Assembly (NCBI RefSeq): GCF_018881775.1
Contig: NZ_JACVPR010000001.1
Coordinates: 1,258,318 to 1,322,317 of the forward strand
Length of the DNA stretch: 64,000 bases
Reading direction: 5' to 3'
DNA from: Polynucleobacter sp. MWH-Loch1C5
GTDB taxonomy: Bacteria > Pseudomonadota > Gammaproteobacteria > Burkholderiales > Burkholderiaceae
In this document: positions 46,547 to 55,760 of the stretch, piece after piece
Layout of the letters: the number at the start of each line of letters is the position of its first letter
Numbering within the stretch: the first letter of the stretch is position 1
Notes under the pieces: generated by a model
What the model was told of the DNA's origin: nothing
Seen by the model: only the letters and a program-made list of their open reading frames with translations
Database searches by the model: none
Position numbers and translations under genes: made by a program

Positions 46547-47218
46547 GTGGCTAAGAATAAATTCAATAAAGACTGGTTAAACGATCACCTCAATGATCCC
46601 TACGTCAAAATGGCGCAGCGGGAGGGTTATCGCGCGCGTGCTGCGTACAAACTCAAAGAAATTGATGAGCAAGATCGTCTTATTCGGCCTGGCATGGTGG
46701 TGGTTGATTTGGGCAGTACTCCTGGCAGCTGGTCGCAGTACGTACGTCAGCGCCTCGTTGAATTCGGTAAAAAAAATCCTCATGTCTCTGAAGGCAAGCC
46801 TGATGGCCAAATTATTGCCATTGATATTTTGCCCATGGAACCGATTGCTGATGTGACTTATTTACAGGGAGACTTTCGCGAGGAAGAAGTGTTGCGTCAG
46901 TTTGAAGCACTTTTGCCCGGAAACCCTGAAGATGGCCCTCGTGTGGATCTGGTTTTATCTGATATGGCACCTAATTTATCCGGTGTGGGGGTGGCCGATG
47001 CTGCGCGTATGGCGCATTTGGCTGAGTTGGCCTTGGAATTTGCCAAAGCGCACATGAAACCCGAGGGTGCTTTACTGATTAAATGTTTTCATGGCAGCGG
47101 CTATAGCCAAATCGTTGAATCCTTTAAAAAAGTATTCAAAGTAGTAGCCCCCCGCAAGCCCAAGGCATCGCGGGATAAATCCGCCGAAACTTTTCTTTTA
47201 GGTAAAAACTTTAAATAA
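46547..47218 (+). CDS. rlmE: 23S rRNA 2'-O-ribose U2552 methyltransferase
   Basis: Methylates U2552 in 23S rRNA during late assembly of the large subunit. The FtsJ/RrmJ fold is clear: start [29 protein letters not shown] with the catalytic Lys, SAM motif [14 protein letters not shown], catalytic Asp in [12 protein letters not shown] and the C-terminal Lys in [13 protein letters not shown] start at 46547; the ORF has no other plausible start. It precedes ftsH, as in many proteobacteria. Confidence 0.95.
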   Translation: MAKNKFNKDWLNDHLNDPYVKMAQREGYRARAAYKLKEIDEQDRLIRPGMVVVDLGSTPGSWSQYVRQRLVEFGKKNPHVSEGKPDGQIIAIDILPMEPIADVTYLQGDFREEEVLRQFEALLPGNPEDGPRVDLVLSDMAPNLSGVGVADAARMAHLAELALEFAKAHMKPEGALLIKCFHGSGYSQIVESFKKVFKVVAPRKPKASRDKSAETFLLGKNFK

Positions 47219-47302
47219 AGTGCTTTTTGCAAGTGGCTTGGGCGTAAGTCTTTGATAACCACAGGAAAATATAAGGTATTAGCTGCAAAATCAAATCAGG
47301 CA

Positions 47303-47331
47303 CTTGAAAAAGGCTCGGAGTAGAATCATAT
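47303..47331 (+). promoter_or_regulatory. Possible heat-shock (sigma-32) promoter of ftsH
   Basis: CTTGAAA (47303-47309) matches the sigma-32 -35 element. After 14 bases AATCATAT (47324-47331) keeps the CAT-T part of the CCCCATNT -10 element. It lies about 45 bases before the ftsH start. ftsH is a sigma-32 gene in E. coli. The -10 match is only partial. Confidence 0.4.
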
Positions 47332-47373
47332 GTGTATAGATTGCATATGGGCATTTAGCCCCAAGGAGAAACT

Positions 47374-49254
47374 GTGAACAATAATTGGATTCAAAAAGTA
47401 GGCGTTTGGTTCATTGTGGGCCTGATCCTGTTCACTGTCTTTAAGCAGTTTGATAAGCCACGTGCTCAAGAAGGTGTGACTTATTCACAGTTCATGGAAG
47501 ATGCCAAAAATGGCAAAGTCAAACGTGTGGATGTGCAGGGTCGCAATATTCAGGTCACACCGGTTGATGGTCAAAAATATTCTGTAACTAGCCCGGGCGA
47601 TATTTGGATGGTCGGTGACTTGATGAAGTTTGGTGTACAAGTCACGGGTAAGCCTGACGAAGAGCAAAGCGTACTCGTATCCGCTTTGTACTATCTTGGC
47701 CCTACCTTATTGATTATCGGTTTCTGGTTCTTGATGATGCGCCAAATGCAAGGTGGTGGCAAAGGAGGAGCATTCTCCTTTGGTAAATCGCGTGCTCGTT
47801 TAATTGATGAGAACAATAATGCGGTCACTTTTGCAGATGTGGCTGGCTGCGATGAAGCTAAAGAAGAAGTATTTGAGTTGGTCGACTTCTTGAAAGACCC
47901 TTCTAAGTTCCAAAAGTTGGGCGGTCGTATTCCGCGCGGGGTTCTCTTAGTAGGGCCTCCTGGAACAGGTAAAACTCTTTTGGCTCGCGCGATCGCGGGT
48001 GAAGCGAAGGTGCCGTTCTTCTCAATTTCAGGTTCTGATTTCGTAGAGATGTTTGTCGGTGTGGGTGCGGCACGTGTGCGTGATATGTTTGAGAACGCCA
48101 AAAAGCAATCGCCTTGCATTATCTTTATTGACGAAATTGATGCGGTCGGTCGTCATCGTGGTGCGGGTATGGGTGGCGGCAATGATGAGCGCGAGCAGAC
48201 CTTGAACCAAATGTTGGTTGAGATGGATGGTTTCGAAGCCAATAGTGGCGTCATCGTCATTGCTGCGACGAACCGTTCTGATGTTTTGGATAAGGCACTC
48301 TTGCGTCCTGGTCGTTTTGATCGCCAAGTACATGTGGGCTTGCCTGATATTCGTGGTCGTGAACAGATTCTCAAAGTGCATATGCGCAAGGTGCCCATCC
48401 ATGGTGATGTAGATGCCAGCATTCTCGCTCGTGGTACACCGGGTTTCTCAGGAGCTGATTTGGCTAACTTAGTCAATGAAGCTGCTTTGTTTGCGGCACG
48501 TCGCAACAAGCGCACAGTAGATATGCAAGATTTTGAAGATGCGAAGGACAAGATTTACATGGGTCCTGAGCGTAAGTCTGCTGTGATGCGTGAAGAAGAA
48601 CGTCGCAATACGGCTTATCACGAGTCAGGTCATGCAGTGGTTGCCAAAATGTTGCCGAAAGCTGATCCAGTCCACAAAGTGACCATCATGCCGCGCGGTT
48701 GGGCTTTGGGTGTTACTTGGCAGTTGCCTGAGCATGACCGTGTCAATATGTACAAAGACAAAATGTTGGAGGATATTTCCATCCTCTTTGGCGGCCGCCT
48801 AGCTGAAGAAATCTTCTTGAACTCCAGCAGTACCGGTGCCTCCAATGACTTTGAACGTGCGACAAAGATGGCGCGCGATATGGTGACCCGTTACGGTATG
48901 AGCGAGACTCTCGGTACCATGGTCTACGTGGATACCGAGCAGCAAGGCTTCTTTGGTCCATCGAGTTCAAAGACAGTGTCTGAGGCGACTCAGCAGAAAG
49001 TCGATGCCGAGATTCGTACTATTTTGGATACCCAGTATGCGGTAGCGAAGAAAATCTTGGAAGACAATCGCGACAAGGTTGAGATGATGGTCAAAGCGTT
49101 GCTCGATTGGGAAACGATCGATGCAGATCAAGTCAATGACATCATGGCGGGTCGTCCTCCACGTCCACCCAAGTATCCACCGAGTTCTAATACAGGTGGT
49201 CCATCAGGGGGTGCTCCAGCGCCTGCTGAAGGTGGAGCCCCGGCTGCTGCCTAA
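47374..49254 (+). CDS. ftsH: ATP-dependent zinc metalloprotease FtsH
   Basis: Membrane-anchored AAA+ protease that degrades unstable cytoplasmic and membrane proteins, including LpxC and sigma-32 in E. coli. Two transmembrane helices (about residues 9-24 and 104-124) flank a periplasmic domain. The AAA domain has Walker A GPPGTGKT near residue 194, Walker [12 protein letters not shown] and the SRH. The zinc site is H416-E-S-G-H420. The C-terminal tail is Pro/Gly/Ala-rich. GTG start with AAGGAG 8 bases upstream. The stop overlaps folP by one base. Confidence 0.97.
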   Translation: MNNNWIQKVGVWFIVGLILFTVFKQFDKPRAQEGVTYSQFMEDAKNGKVKRVDVQGRNIQVTPVDGQKYSVTSPGDIWMVGDLMKFGVQVTGKPDEEQSVLVSALYYLGPTLLIIGFWFLMMRQMQGGGKGGAFSFGKSRARLIDENNNAVTFADVAGCDEAKEEVFELVDFLKDPSKFQKLGGRIPRGVLLVGPPGTGKTLLARAIAGEAKVPFFSISGSDFVEMFVGVGAARVRDMFENAKKQSPCIIFIDEIDAVGRHRGAGMGGGNDEREQTLNQMLVEMDGFEANSGVIVIAATNRSDVLDKALLRPGRFDRQVHVGLPDIRGREQILKVHMRKVPIHGDVDASILARGTPGFSGADLANLVNEAALFAARRNKRTVDMQDFEDAKDKIYMGPERKSAVMREEERRNTAYHESGHAVVAKMLPKADPVHKVTIMPRGWALGVTWQLPEHDRVNMYKDKMLEDISILFGGRLAEEIFLNSSSTGASNDFERATKMARDMVTRYGMSETLGTMVYVDTEQQGFFGPSSSKTVSEATQQKVDAEIRTILDTQYAVAKKILEDNRDKVEMMVKALLDWETIDADQVNDIMAGRPPRPPKYPPSSNTGGPSGGAPAPAEGGAPAAA

Positions 49255-50114
49255 TGCGTCATAGTTCATTAACGCCCGTAGCTTGGCGCTGCGGGCGTTT
49301 TTATTTCGATTGGCAAAAAAACCCAGCGCCACTGGTGATGGGTATTCTTAATGTCACACCCGATTCTTTTTCAGATGGTGGTCGCTTTGCCGCCCGTGAT
49401 GCTGCCTTGAGGCAGGCTGAACTCATGATGGCTGAGGGCGCCCAAATCATTGATATTGGGGGTGAGTCGAGTCGTCCAGGTTCAGAACCTTTATCACTCC
49501 AAGAAGAGTTAGATCGTGTGATGCCCGTTTTAGAAGCATTGCAGGGTTGCGATGTAGCTCTTTCGGTCGATACTTATAAAGCGAAAACAATGCAAGCAGC
49601 CCTCGATATGGGGGTGGACTGTATCAACGATATTTGGGCCATGCGTCAACCCAATGCCATTCAGGCTGTTAAAGCCAGTGCCTGTGGAATTGTGCTCATG
49701 CATATGCAAAAAGATCCGCAAACCATGCAATTTAAGCCGGAGTATGAAGATGTGGTCAGTGAGGTCAATGGCTTCTTGGTCGAGCGTTGTGTGGCTCTCG
49801 AGGATGAAGGCATCGCACGGGAGCGTCTAGCGATAGATCCCGGTTTTGGTTTTGGAAAAACCGTCATTCATAATATGCAAATGCTCGGAGCGTTTGATGC
49901 CTTTTCGTATCATGGTTTGCCTGTCTTGGCTGGCATTTCCAGAAAATCGAGTCTTGGTGAGATCACTGGGCGTAAAACAGAAGAGCGAATGGTTGCCAGT
50001 GTCGCAGCGGCCCTCATGGCCGTGGAGAGGGGCGCCATGATCGTAAGAGTCCACGATGTGGGCCCGACAGTGGATGCATTAAAAGTTTGGTCTGCAGCGA
50101 CACAATCCTTATAA
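49254..50114 (+). CDS. folP: Dihydropteroate synthase
   Basis: Joins para-aminobenzoate to dihydropterin pyrophosphate in folate synthesis; target of sulfonamides. The TIM-barrel signatures MGILNVTPDSFSDGGRF and IDIGGESSRPGSEPL are intact, as is the late SRKSSLGEITGR substrate loop. 286 residues, normal. It starts on the last base of the ftsH stop codon, so it is translated with ftsH. glmM follows nine bases later, the usual proteobacterial ftsH-folP-glmM order. Confidence 0.96.
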   Translation: MRHSSLTPVAWRCGRFYFDWQKNPAPLVMGILNVTPDSFSDGGRFAARDAALRQAELMMAEGAQIIDIGGESSRPGSEPLSLQEELDRVMPVLEALQGCDVALSVDTYKAKTMQAALDMGVDCINDIWAMRQPNAIQAVKASACGIVLMHMQKDPQTMQFKPEYEDVVSEVNGFLVERCVALEDEGIARERLAIDPGFGFGKTVIHNMQMLGAFDAFSYHGLPVLAGISRKSSLGEITGRKTEERMVASVAAALMAVERGAMIVRVHDVGPTVDALKVWSAATQSL

Positions 50115-50123
50115 AATATCGAA

Positions 50124-51467
50124 ATGACAAGAAAATACTTTGGTACCGATGGTATTCGCGGTGAGGTGGGGCAGTTTCCGATCGTCCCTGACTTTGTAAT
50201 GCGTTTAGGTTATGCCGCGGGTCAGGTTTTAGCCAAAAGCCCTGATGCTCACGGTAAACCGACAGTACTCATTGGTAAAGATACTCGTGTCTCCGGATAT
50301 CTTTTGGAGGCTGCACTAGAAGCTGGTTTTTCTGCCGCTGGTGTGGATGTCATGCTTTGTGGCCCTATGCCAACCCCAGCGGTAGCTTATTTAACAAGAG
50401 CTTTACGTTTATCGGCAGGTGTGGTGATTTCTGCATCACACAACCCGTATTCAGATAACGGCATTAAGTTTTTTTCAGCCAACGGTGACAAGCTTGCAGA
50501 TAGTGTTGAATTGGCTATTGAAAAAGCCTTAGAGGAACCGATGACGTGTGTCAGTTCAGCGCATTTGGGCAAAGCTAAGCGTATCGATGATGCTGCGGGG
50601 CGTTATGTCGAATTCTGTAAGAGCACTTTCCCTAACCACATGGACTTACATGGTTTGAAGTTGGTGGTCGATTGTGCTCATGGCGCTGCTTATCACATTG
50701 CACCCCATGTCTTTCATGAGTTGGGTGCCGAAGTGATTGCGATGGGGGTGCAACCCAATGGCAAAAATATTAACGATGGTGTGGGGGCGACTGCACCTCA
50801 GGCTTTGATTGAAAAGGTCAAAGAAACAAAAGCAGATTTAGGGATTGCCTTAGATGGTGATGCTGATCGTTTGCAGTTGGTGGATCAGTCGGGTCGTTTA
50901 TTCAATGGTGATGAGCTGCTCTATCTCATTGCTATGGCTCGTTTAGCGGCTGGCGAGAATGTGCCAGGTGTGGTGGGCACGCTCATGACTAATATGGCGG
51001 TAGAAAAAGCACTACAAAAAAATGGCATTGCTTTTGAAAGAGCCAAAGTGGGTGATCGTTACGTTCTAGAAAAGCTCAAAGAGAAATCTTGGCTCTTGGG
51101 TGGTGAAGGTTCTGGGCATTTGATTTGTTTAGATAAGCACACCACAGGCGATGGCATCGTCGCAGCACTACAAGTCTTGGCCGCGATGCGTCAGGAAAAG
51201 CGAAGCCTCGCTGAGCTTTTACAGACAATCCAGCTTTATCCGCAAACATTAATCAATGTACGTTTTGCAGCGGATTATCAATGGCAGAGTGACGCGAAGA
51301 TGAGTGCTGCCATCGGTGATGCCGAAAAGCAACTCAATGGCAAAGGTAGGGTCTTGATTCGTGCTTCAGGAACTGAGCCGGTCTTGAGGGTCATGGTCGA
51401 GGCCGAAGACGCTCACTTAGCTAAAACACAAGCTGAGAAAATCGCTCAAGTGATTCCACGCCAGTAA
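50124..51467 (+). CDS. glmM: Phosphoglucosamine mutase
   Basis: Converts glucosamine-6-phosphate to glucosamine-1-phosphate for UDP-GlcNAc, needed for peptidoglycan and lipopolysaccharide. The phosphoserine loop VVISASHNP (Ser105), magnesium site DGDADR and sugar-binding GEGSGH are present, and the C-terminal phosphate-binding RASGTEP. 447 residues. In related Burkholderiales it is usually followed by pstS; here an arsenic cassette is in between. Confidence 0.96.
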   Translation: MTRKYFGTDGIRGEVGQFPIVPDFVMRLGYAAGQVLAKSPDAHGKPTVLIGKDTRVSGYLLEAALEAGFSAAGVDVMLCGPMPTPAVAYLTRALRLSAGVVISASHNPYSDNGIKFFSANGDKLADSVELAIEKALEEPMTCVSSAHLGKAKRIDDAAGRYVEFCKSTFPNHMDLHGLKLVVDCAHGAAYHIAPHVFHELGAEVIAMGVQPNGKNINDGVGATAPQALIEKVKETKADLGIALDGDADRLQLVDQSGRLFNGDELLYLIAMARLAAGENVPGVVGTLMTNMAVEKALQKNGIAFERAKVGDRYVLEKLKEKSWLLGGEGSGHLICLDKHTTGDGIVAALQVLAAMRQEKRSLAELLQTIQLYPQTLINVRFAADYQWQSDAKMSAAIGDAEKQLNGKGRVLIRASGTEPVLRVMVEAEDAHLAKTQAEKIAQVIPRQ

Positions 51468-51486
51468 TTCGACAACGCAGTCAAGC

Positions 51487-51504
51487 CTGTCATCATCCTG
51501 TCAT
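51487..51504 (+). promoter_or_regulatory. Perfect tandem PhoB box upstream of arsR
   Basis: CTGTCAT (51487-51493), CATC, CTGTCAT (51498-51504): two identical 7-base repeats set 11 bases apart, the exact form of the Pho box. It is followed after 10 bases by a TATTAT -10 hexamer (51515-51520), the spacing expected of a PhoB-activated promoter with no -35. PhoB is encoded about 7 kb downstream. Confidence 0.7.
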
Positions 51505-51528
51505 ATATTTCCATTATTATGGAAATAT
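51505..51528 (+). promoter_or_regulatory. arsR: Palindromic ArsR operator overlapping -10 and start codon
   Basis: Perfect 10-base inverted repeat ATATTTCCAT (51505-51514) and ATGGAAATAT (51519-51528) with spacer TATT. The spacer plus AT forms the -10 hexamer (TATTAT, 51515-51520) and the right arm covers the first two bases of the arsR ATG (51527). Binding here would block RNA polymerase, as expected for an autoregulating ArsR repressor. The likely transcription start is at or near the ATG, giving a leaderless message. Confidence 0.75.
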
Positions 51529-51856
51529 GAAAAATACGGACGCTATCCAAGCCTTCATTGCCTTAGGTCAAGAATCTAGACTCAATGTCTTTCGCCTCAT
51601 AGTGCAAAAAGGGGATGAAGGTTTAACCCCATCACAAATCAAAGAAAAGTTAGGCATACCTTCAGCCACTTTATCTTTTCATCTCAAAGAACTCTATCAA
51701 GCCAATTTAATTGTGGTTGAGCGTCAAAGTCGTCATTTGATCTATCGACCCAACCCCAAACAACTTCAATCTTTATTGGATTTTCTGCTCTTTAACTGTT
51801 GCAGCGGTAAAGGTTGTGATTTGCCAACATTAAAAACCAAAAAGGCCTCACTATGA
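51527..51856 (+). CDS. arsR: Arsenic-responsive repressor, ArsR/SmtB family
   Basis: Winged-helix repressor released by arsenite (109 residues). The helix-turn-helix spans about residues 35-55 (SQIKEKLGIPSATLSFHLKEL). Unlike E. coli ArsR it has no Cys pair in that helix; the likely As(III) site is Cys91, Cys92 and Cys97 near the C-terminus, like the type known from Acidithiobacillus ArsR. The family start AIQAFIALGQESRL supports the ATG at 51527. It overlaps arsI by four bases and heads arsR-arsI-arsC-aqpS. Confidence 0.92.
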   Translation: MKNTDAIQAFIALGQESRLNVFRLIVQKGDEGLTPSQIKEKLGIPSATLSFHLKELYQANLIVVERQSRHLIYRPNPKQLQSLLDFLLFNCCSGKGCDLPTLKTKKASL

Positions 51857-52314
51857 AGCGGATGCATATTCATATTGCTGTTACAGATTTAGATGCAAGT
51901 ATTAATTTTTATAGCAAGATGTTTGCGCAAGACCCCACCATACGTAAAGCTGATTATGCAAAGTGGCAGTTAGATAATCCACGCATCAACTTTGCCATAT
52001 CTGCTCGCGGCGCAAAAGAAGGTCTCAATCATTTAGGTATCCAGGTTGAAGATAACGCTGAATTAGTAGAAATGAAGGCTCGTTTAGACTCTCTTCAAGG
52101 TGAGCTCATTGAGGAGCAGGGGGCTGCCTGTTGTTATGCTCAGTCAGATAAATATTGGGTCAATGATCCAAGTGGTATCGCTTGGGAAACCTTTCATACA
52201 CTAGATAGCATCCCTGTTTTTAATACAAGTGGTGATGACGCTAGTTGTTGCGTCCCACAGCCTACTGCTGTGGGGGTTTCTATAGCCAATATTCAAAAAA
52301 AATCATGTAATTAA
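51853..52314 (+). CDS. arsI: ArsI/CadI-type glyoxalase-fold protein (C-As lyase family)
   Basis: Vicinal-oxygen-chelate (VOC) domain protein of 153 residues. Known ArsI members are non-haem iron dioxygenases that cleave the carbon-arsenic bond of methylated or aromatic trivalent arsenicals. Likely metal ligands are His5, His60 and Glu112, and the vicinal pair Cys93-Cys94 would bind the arsenical. A second CC pair lies near residue 132. Others in this family are annotated CadI (cadmium-induced). The operon context favours arsenic. Confidence 0.85.
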   Translation: MKRMHIHIAVTDLDASINFYSKMFAQDPTIRKADYAKWQLDNPRINFAISARGAKEGLNHLGIQVEDNAELVEMKARLDSLQGELIEEQGAACCYAQSDKYWVNDPSGIAWETFHTLDSIPVFNTSGDDASCCVPQPTAVGVSIANIQKKSCN

Positions 52315-52329
52315 TTAGGGAGAGTATTT

Positions 52330-52821
52330 ATGAAAACCTACAACATTCTATTTCTGTGTACGCATAATTCAGCACGTTCTGTGATCGGGGAAGTCCTAGC
52401 CACGCAAATGTCTGGGGGAAAATTCATTGGCTATTCGGCAGGTTCAACGCCTGGAGGAAGAGTCAATCCATTTGCGGTAGAGATCGCTGAGTCCCTAGGC
52501 TATGACACAAGTAAGCTCAGATCAAAAAGTTGGGATGAGTTTGCGGCACCCGGTGCTCCTCAGATGGATTTCATCATCACTGTGTGTGATAGTGCTGCAG
52601 GCGAGCAATGCCCTTATTGGCCTGGTAAGCCCGCTACTGCTCACTGGGGGTATCCAGATCCATCGGCCGTGCAGGGCAGCGATGAAGATAAGCGTGCCGC
52701 ATTTAAACAAGTGGAGATGGGTCTGAAGCGACGCTTGCAAATACTCATGAATTTGCCCCTCGAAAAATTAGACACCATGTCACTCAATCAAGAGCTCAAA
52801 CGTATTGCGACGGAGAATTAA
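52330..52821 (+). CDS. arsC: Arsenate reductase, low-molecular-weight phosphatase type
   Basis: Reduces arsenate to arsenite using a phosphatase-like loop. The P-loop C10-T-H-N-S-A-R16 is followed by S17, and the general acid Asp lies in the late DPSAV segment. Extra cysteines in VCDSAAGEQCPYW suggest a thiol relay with thioredoxin or glutaredoxin. At 163 residues it is somewhat longer than the B. subtilis type, like those of Pseudomonas and rhizobia. A GGGAGAG site is about seven bases before the ATG. Confidence 0.92.
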   Translation: MKTYNILFLCTHNSARSVIGEVLATQMSGGKFIGYSAGSTPGGRVNPFAVEIAESLGYDTSKLRSKSWDEFAAPGAPQMDFIITVCDSAAGEQCPYWPGKPATAHWGYPDPSAVQGSDEDKRAAFKQVEMGLKRRLQILMNLPLEKLDTMSLNQELKRIATEN

Positions 52822-53478
52822 ATGCCAAGCTTGAGAGTGCAAGTGCTTGCAGAATATTTTGGTACTTTGTTGCTACTCGCTATTGTGGCCGGTTCTGGTC
52901 ACATGGGCGAAACCTTAGGTGCGGGTAATGCAGCCGTCGCACTCTTAGGCAATAGTATTGCCACAGGTGCAGGGCTCTTGGTTCTGATTACGCTCTTAGG
53001 ACCCATTTCAGGGGCGCATTTCAATCCGGTAGTGACCCTCATGTTTTGGGTACAAAAAGAATACGGCATCCAAAAAGCACTGAGCTTCATCGCAGCTCAA
53101 TTCACAGGTGCTATTTCAGGTATTTGGCTCACGCACTTTATGTTTGGTTTGGAGATTCTGCAAAGCTCGAGTAAGCAGAGAACGGGGCCCGGTATTTGGT
53201 TGAGTGAGTTTGTCTCTACCCTGATACTGTTGGGCGTGATTTATCTTGCGATTCGTGTGGCCAAAGACAAGGTGGCATTATTGGTGGCGATGGTTGTGAC
53301 CTCGGGCTATTGGTTTACTTCTTCGACATTCTTTAGTAATCCTGCTGTGACGGTAGCCAGAAGCCTCAGTAACACCTTTGTGGGTATCAGCCCAGTGGAT
53401 ATCCCAGGTTTTATCTTGGCTCAGCTAGCTGCCGTAGTCCTCATGGGATTTGTCATTTCTGCTTTCAAAAAGCCGTAG
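52822..53478 (+). CDS. aqpS: Aquaglyceroporin-type channel, likely arsenite exit (AqpS-like)
   Basis: MIP-family channel of 218 residues with six helices and both pore motifs: NPVVT in the first half (a variant of NPA) and NPAVTVARS in the second. In Sinorhizobium an ars operon carries aqpS, whose channel lets arsenite formed by ArsC leave the cell down its gradient. It begins directly after the arsC stop. No arsB or acr3 pump gene is present here, so this channel probably takes that role. Confidence 0.87.
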   Translation: MPSLRVQVLAEYFGTLLLLAIVAGSGHMGETLGAGNAAVALLGNSIATGAGLLVLITLLGPISGAHFNPVVTLMFWVQKEYGIQKALSFIAAQFTGAISGIWLTHFMFGLEILQSSSKQRTGPGIWLSEFVSTLILLGVIYLAIRVAKDKVALLVAMVVTSGYWFTSSTFFSNPAVTVARSLSNTFVGISPVDIPGFILAQLAAVVLMGFVISAFKKP

Positions 53479-53581
53479 ATGAGGGGATCTATCCCCCATA
53501 AATCAAAAGGATTTTTTATATAAGATACTGTTTTATATAGTCTTTTAATATTAATCCTGAGTAATGAATTTCCTCTGTGAA

Positions 53582-53614
53582 TGTCACAAAACTTTCACAT
53601 ATCCTAGGTATCGT
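53582..53614 (+). promoter_or_regulatory. Pho box and -10 upstream of pstS
   Basis: TGTCACA (53582-53588) and TTTCACA (53593-53599) are repeats 11 bases apart, with a TATCGT -10 candidate at 53609-53614. pstS is the standard PhoB target. The rest of the 170-base gap after aqpS holds a short GGGGA/TCCCC hairpin (53483-53496) and an AT-rich inverted repeat (53517-53539). Confidence 0.65.
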
Positions 53615-53659
53615 TCACTTGTGTTGCATGGGCAGCACATTTAATGAATGAGGAAATAT

Positions 53660-54685
53660 ATGAAAGCTATTTTGACCAGATCTTTAGTTGCAGGTGTCTT
53701 TGCACTTTCAACAGTAACAGCATTTGCCGCTGACATCACGGGCGCAGGTGCAACATTCCCATATCCGATCTATGCGAAGTGGGCAGAGGCCTACAAAGCC
53801 AAGACACGTAATGGTTTGAACTATCAATCTATCGGCTCATCTGGCGGTGTCAAGCAGATCAAAGCTAAAACAGTTGATTTTGGTGCCACAGATAATCCTG
53901 TGAAGTTTGAAGATCTCGAAAAAGACGGTATGGTGCAATTCCCAGCCATCATTGGTGGCGTAGTACCTATTATTAACGTCGATGGTATCAAGCCAGGCCA
54001 GATCAAAGTCACTGGCGACATTTTGGCTCAGATGTTCATGGGTTATATCGTTAACTGGAATGACAAGCAAATTGCTGCCTTGAACCCAGGTGTGAAGTTG
54101 CCCGATGCCAGCATTACTGTAGTGCACCGTGCTGACGGTTCAGGTACTACAGCGATCTTTACAGACTATTTAGCTAAAGTGAACCCAACATGGAAAAAAG
54201 ATGTGGGTGCTGGTGCTGCTGTGAAATGGCCTGCGGCTTCTTCAGTTGGTGGTAAGGGTAACGAAGGTGTCGCTGCTAACGTGGGCCGTATCAAGAACTC
54301 CATCGGTTATGTTGAGTATGCTTACGCTAAGAAAAATAAGATGACACATTTGACATTGCGCAATGCTGCAGGTCAATTTGTGGAGCCTGATGATGAGACA
54401 TTTGCTGCTGCAGCAGCAGGCACAGACTGGGCCAAAATTCCTGGTATGGGTACATTCATTACGAATGCTCCAGGTGCTAAGTCATGGCCAATCACAGGTG
54501 CATCATTCATCTTGATGTACAAGCAGCCTACTAACAAAGCCAACGCTGCAGAAGTGATTAAGTTCTTTGACTTTGCTTTCAAAGAAGGTAAGAAGATGGC
54601 TGCTGAGTTGGACTACGTGCCAATGCCAGATGCTACGACTGACTTCATTCGTAAGAATATTTGGACGCAAATCAACACCAAATAA
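53660..54685 (+). CDS. pstS: Phosphate ABC transporter substrate-binding protein
   Basis: High-affinity periplasmic phosphate-binding protein. The ATG at 53660 is chosen (AGGAA four bases upstream) over one four codons earlier; it opens a signal peptide ending TVTAFAA. The mature start DITGAGATFPYPIYAKW and the phosphate-contact motif RADGSGTTAIFTDYL are typical. Arsenate can also bind PstS, which fits the arsenic cassette next door. A strong terminator separates it from pstC. Confidence 0.96.
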   Translation: MKAILTRSLVAGVFALSTVTAFAADITGAGATFPYPIYAKWAEAYKAKTRNGLNYQSIGSSGGVKQIKAKTVDFGATDNPVKFEDLEKDGMVQFPAIIGGVVPIINVDGIKPGQIKVTGDILAQMFMGYIVNWNDKQIAALNPGVKLPDASITVVHRADGSGTTAIFTDYLAKVNPTWKKDVGAGAAVKWPAASSVGGKGNEGVAANVGRIKNSIGYVEYAYAKKNKMTHLTLRNAAGQFVEPDDETFAAAAAGTDWAKIPGMGTFITNAPGAKSWPITGASFILMYKQPTNKANAAEVIKFFDFAFKEGKKMAAELDYVPMPDATTDFIRKNIWTQINTK

Positions 54686-54710
54686 TTGGTGCGTTTGAAA
54701 CTAAAGTGAT

Positions 54711-54739
54711 AACCGCAGCCCACAAGGCTGCGGTTTTAT
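54711..54739 (+). terminator. Terminator or attenuator between pstS and pstC
   Basis: Perfect ten-base stem AACCGCAGCC (54711-54720) and GGCTGCGGTT (54726-54735) with loop CACAA and a short T-run. It likely keeps pstS expression above that of the downstream transporter genes. Confidence 0.85.
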
Positions 54740-54779
54740 TGATTAAAAATAAGAATAAGTTGTTATCTGAGAGAATTTT

Positions 54780-55760
54780 ATGAATCAAGCATCAGATATG
54801 TTGACACCACAAGCGGAGAAAGTACTCAAGCGCCAGCGCATCGAGGATTTCTTATTCCATAAAACAACCTTGATTTTTGCTTTAACGGTTTTGGTGGCGC
54901 TCATGGGGATCATTATTTCCCTGATCATCAATGCCTGGCCAGTTCTCAAAGAGTTTGGAGTTGGCTTTTTCTTCACGGTTGAGTGGGACATTATCAACGG
55001 TCAATTTGGTGGTTTGATTGCTATTTTTGGTACTGTAGTCACTGCTCTAATCGCTTTGTTGATTGCTGTACCGCTGAGTTTTGGTATTGCTGTTTTTCTG
55101 ACAGAAACTTGCCCGATTCCTCTGCGCCGTCCATTAGGAACTGCGGTGGAATTGTTGGCTGCTGTGCCGTCCATCATTTATGGCATGTTCGGTTTGTTCG
55201 TATTCGCCCCTTTGTTTGCTGAGTACATTCAGCCTGCTCTAGCAGCTACTTTAGGTCAGATCCCAGGTTTGGGAATTCTATTTACCGGTGCTTTCAATGG
55301 CATAGGTATCTTGTGTGCGGGCCTTATTCTGGCCATGATGGTAATTCCATTTATCGCATCGGTGATGCGAGATGTATTTGAGATCGTACCCCCTGTTTTA
55401 AAAGAGTCTGCTTACGGTATTGGTTGTACCACCTGGGAGGTGGTCAATAAAATTGTCCTGCCATACACAAAAACAGGTGTGATAGGCGGCATCATGTTGG
55501 GTCTTGGTCGCGCCTTGGGTGAAACGATGGCGGTGACATTTGTGATTGGTAATGCCCACAAGCTCTCGGCATCTTTATTTGCTCCTGGTAATTCTATTGC
55601 CTCGACTCTAGCAAATGAGTTTGGTGAGGCTGAGCCTGGCTTGCACTTCTCTTCATTATTTGCGCTGGGCTTAGCTCTGTTCATTATTACTTTTTTAGTG
55701 TTAGCGCTCGCTAAATTAATGTTGGCTCGTATGGAAGCTGGACAAGGTAAAAAATCATGA
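54780..55760 (+). CDS. pstC: Phosphate ABC transporter permease
   Basis: Inner-membrane permease of the phosphate importer (326 residues, six helices after a cytosolic N-terminus of about 35 residues). The EAA-type cytoplasmic loop [21 protein letters not shown] that contacts PstB is clear, as is [16 protein letters not shown]. The stop overlaps the pstA start (ATGA), so the two subunits are translationally coupled. Confidence 0.96.
   Translation: MNQASDMLTPQAEKVLKRQRIEDFLFHKTTLIFALTVLVALMGIIISLIINAWPVLKEFGVGFFFTVEWDIINGQFGGLIAIFGTVVTALIALLIAVPLSFGIAVFLTETCPIPLRRPLGTAVELLAAVPSIIYGMFGLFVFAPLFAEYIQPALAATLGQIPGLGILFTGAFNGIGILCAGLILAMMVIPFIASVMRDVFEIVPPVLKESAYGIGCTTWEVVNKIVLPYTKTGVIGGIMLGLGRALGETMAVTFVIGNAHKLSASLFAPGNSIASTLANEFGEAEPGLHFSSLFALGLALFIITFLVLALAKLMLARMEAGQGKKS

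Noticed and set aside
47691-48119. Long minus-strand frames within ftsH
   Set aside because: They lie opposite highly conserved AAA domain codons and show no family features.
53517-53539. AT-rich inverted repeat TATATAA/TTATATA upstream of pstS
   Set aside because: It is low complexity and likely by chance in AT-rich intergenic DNA. No known regulator site matches.
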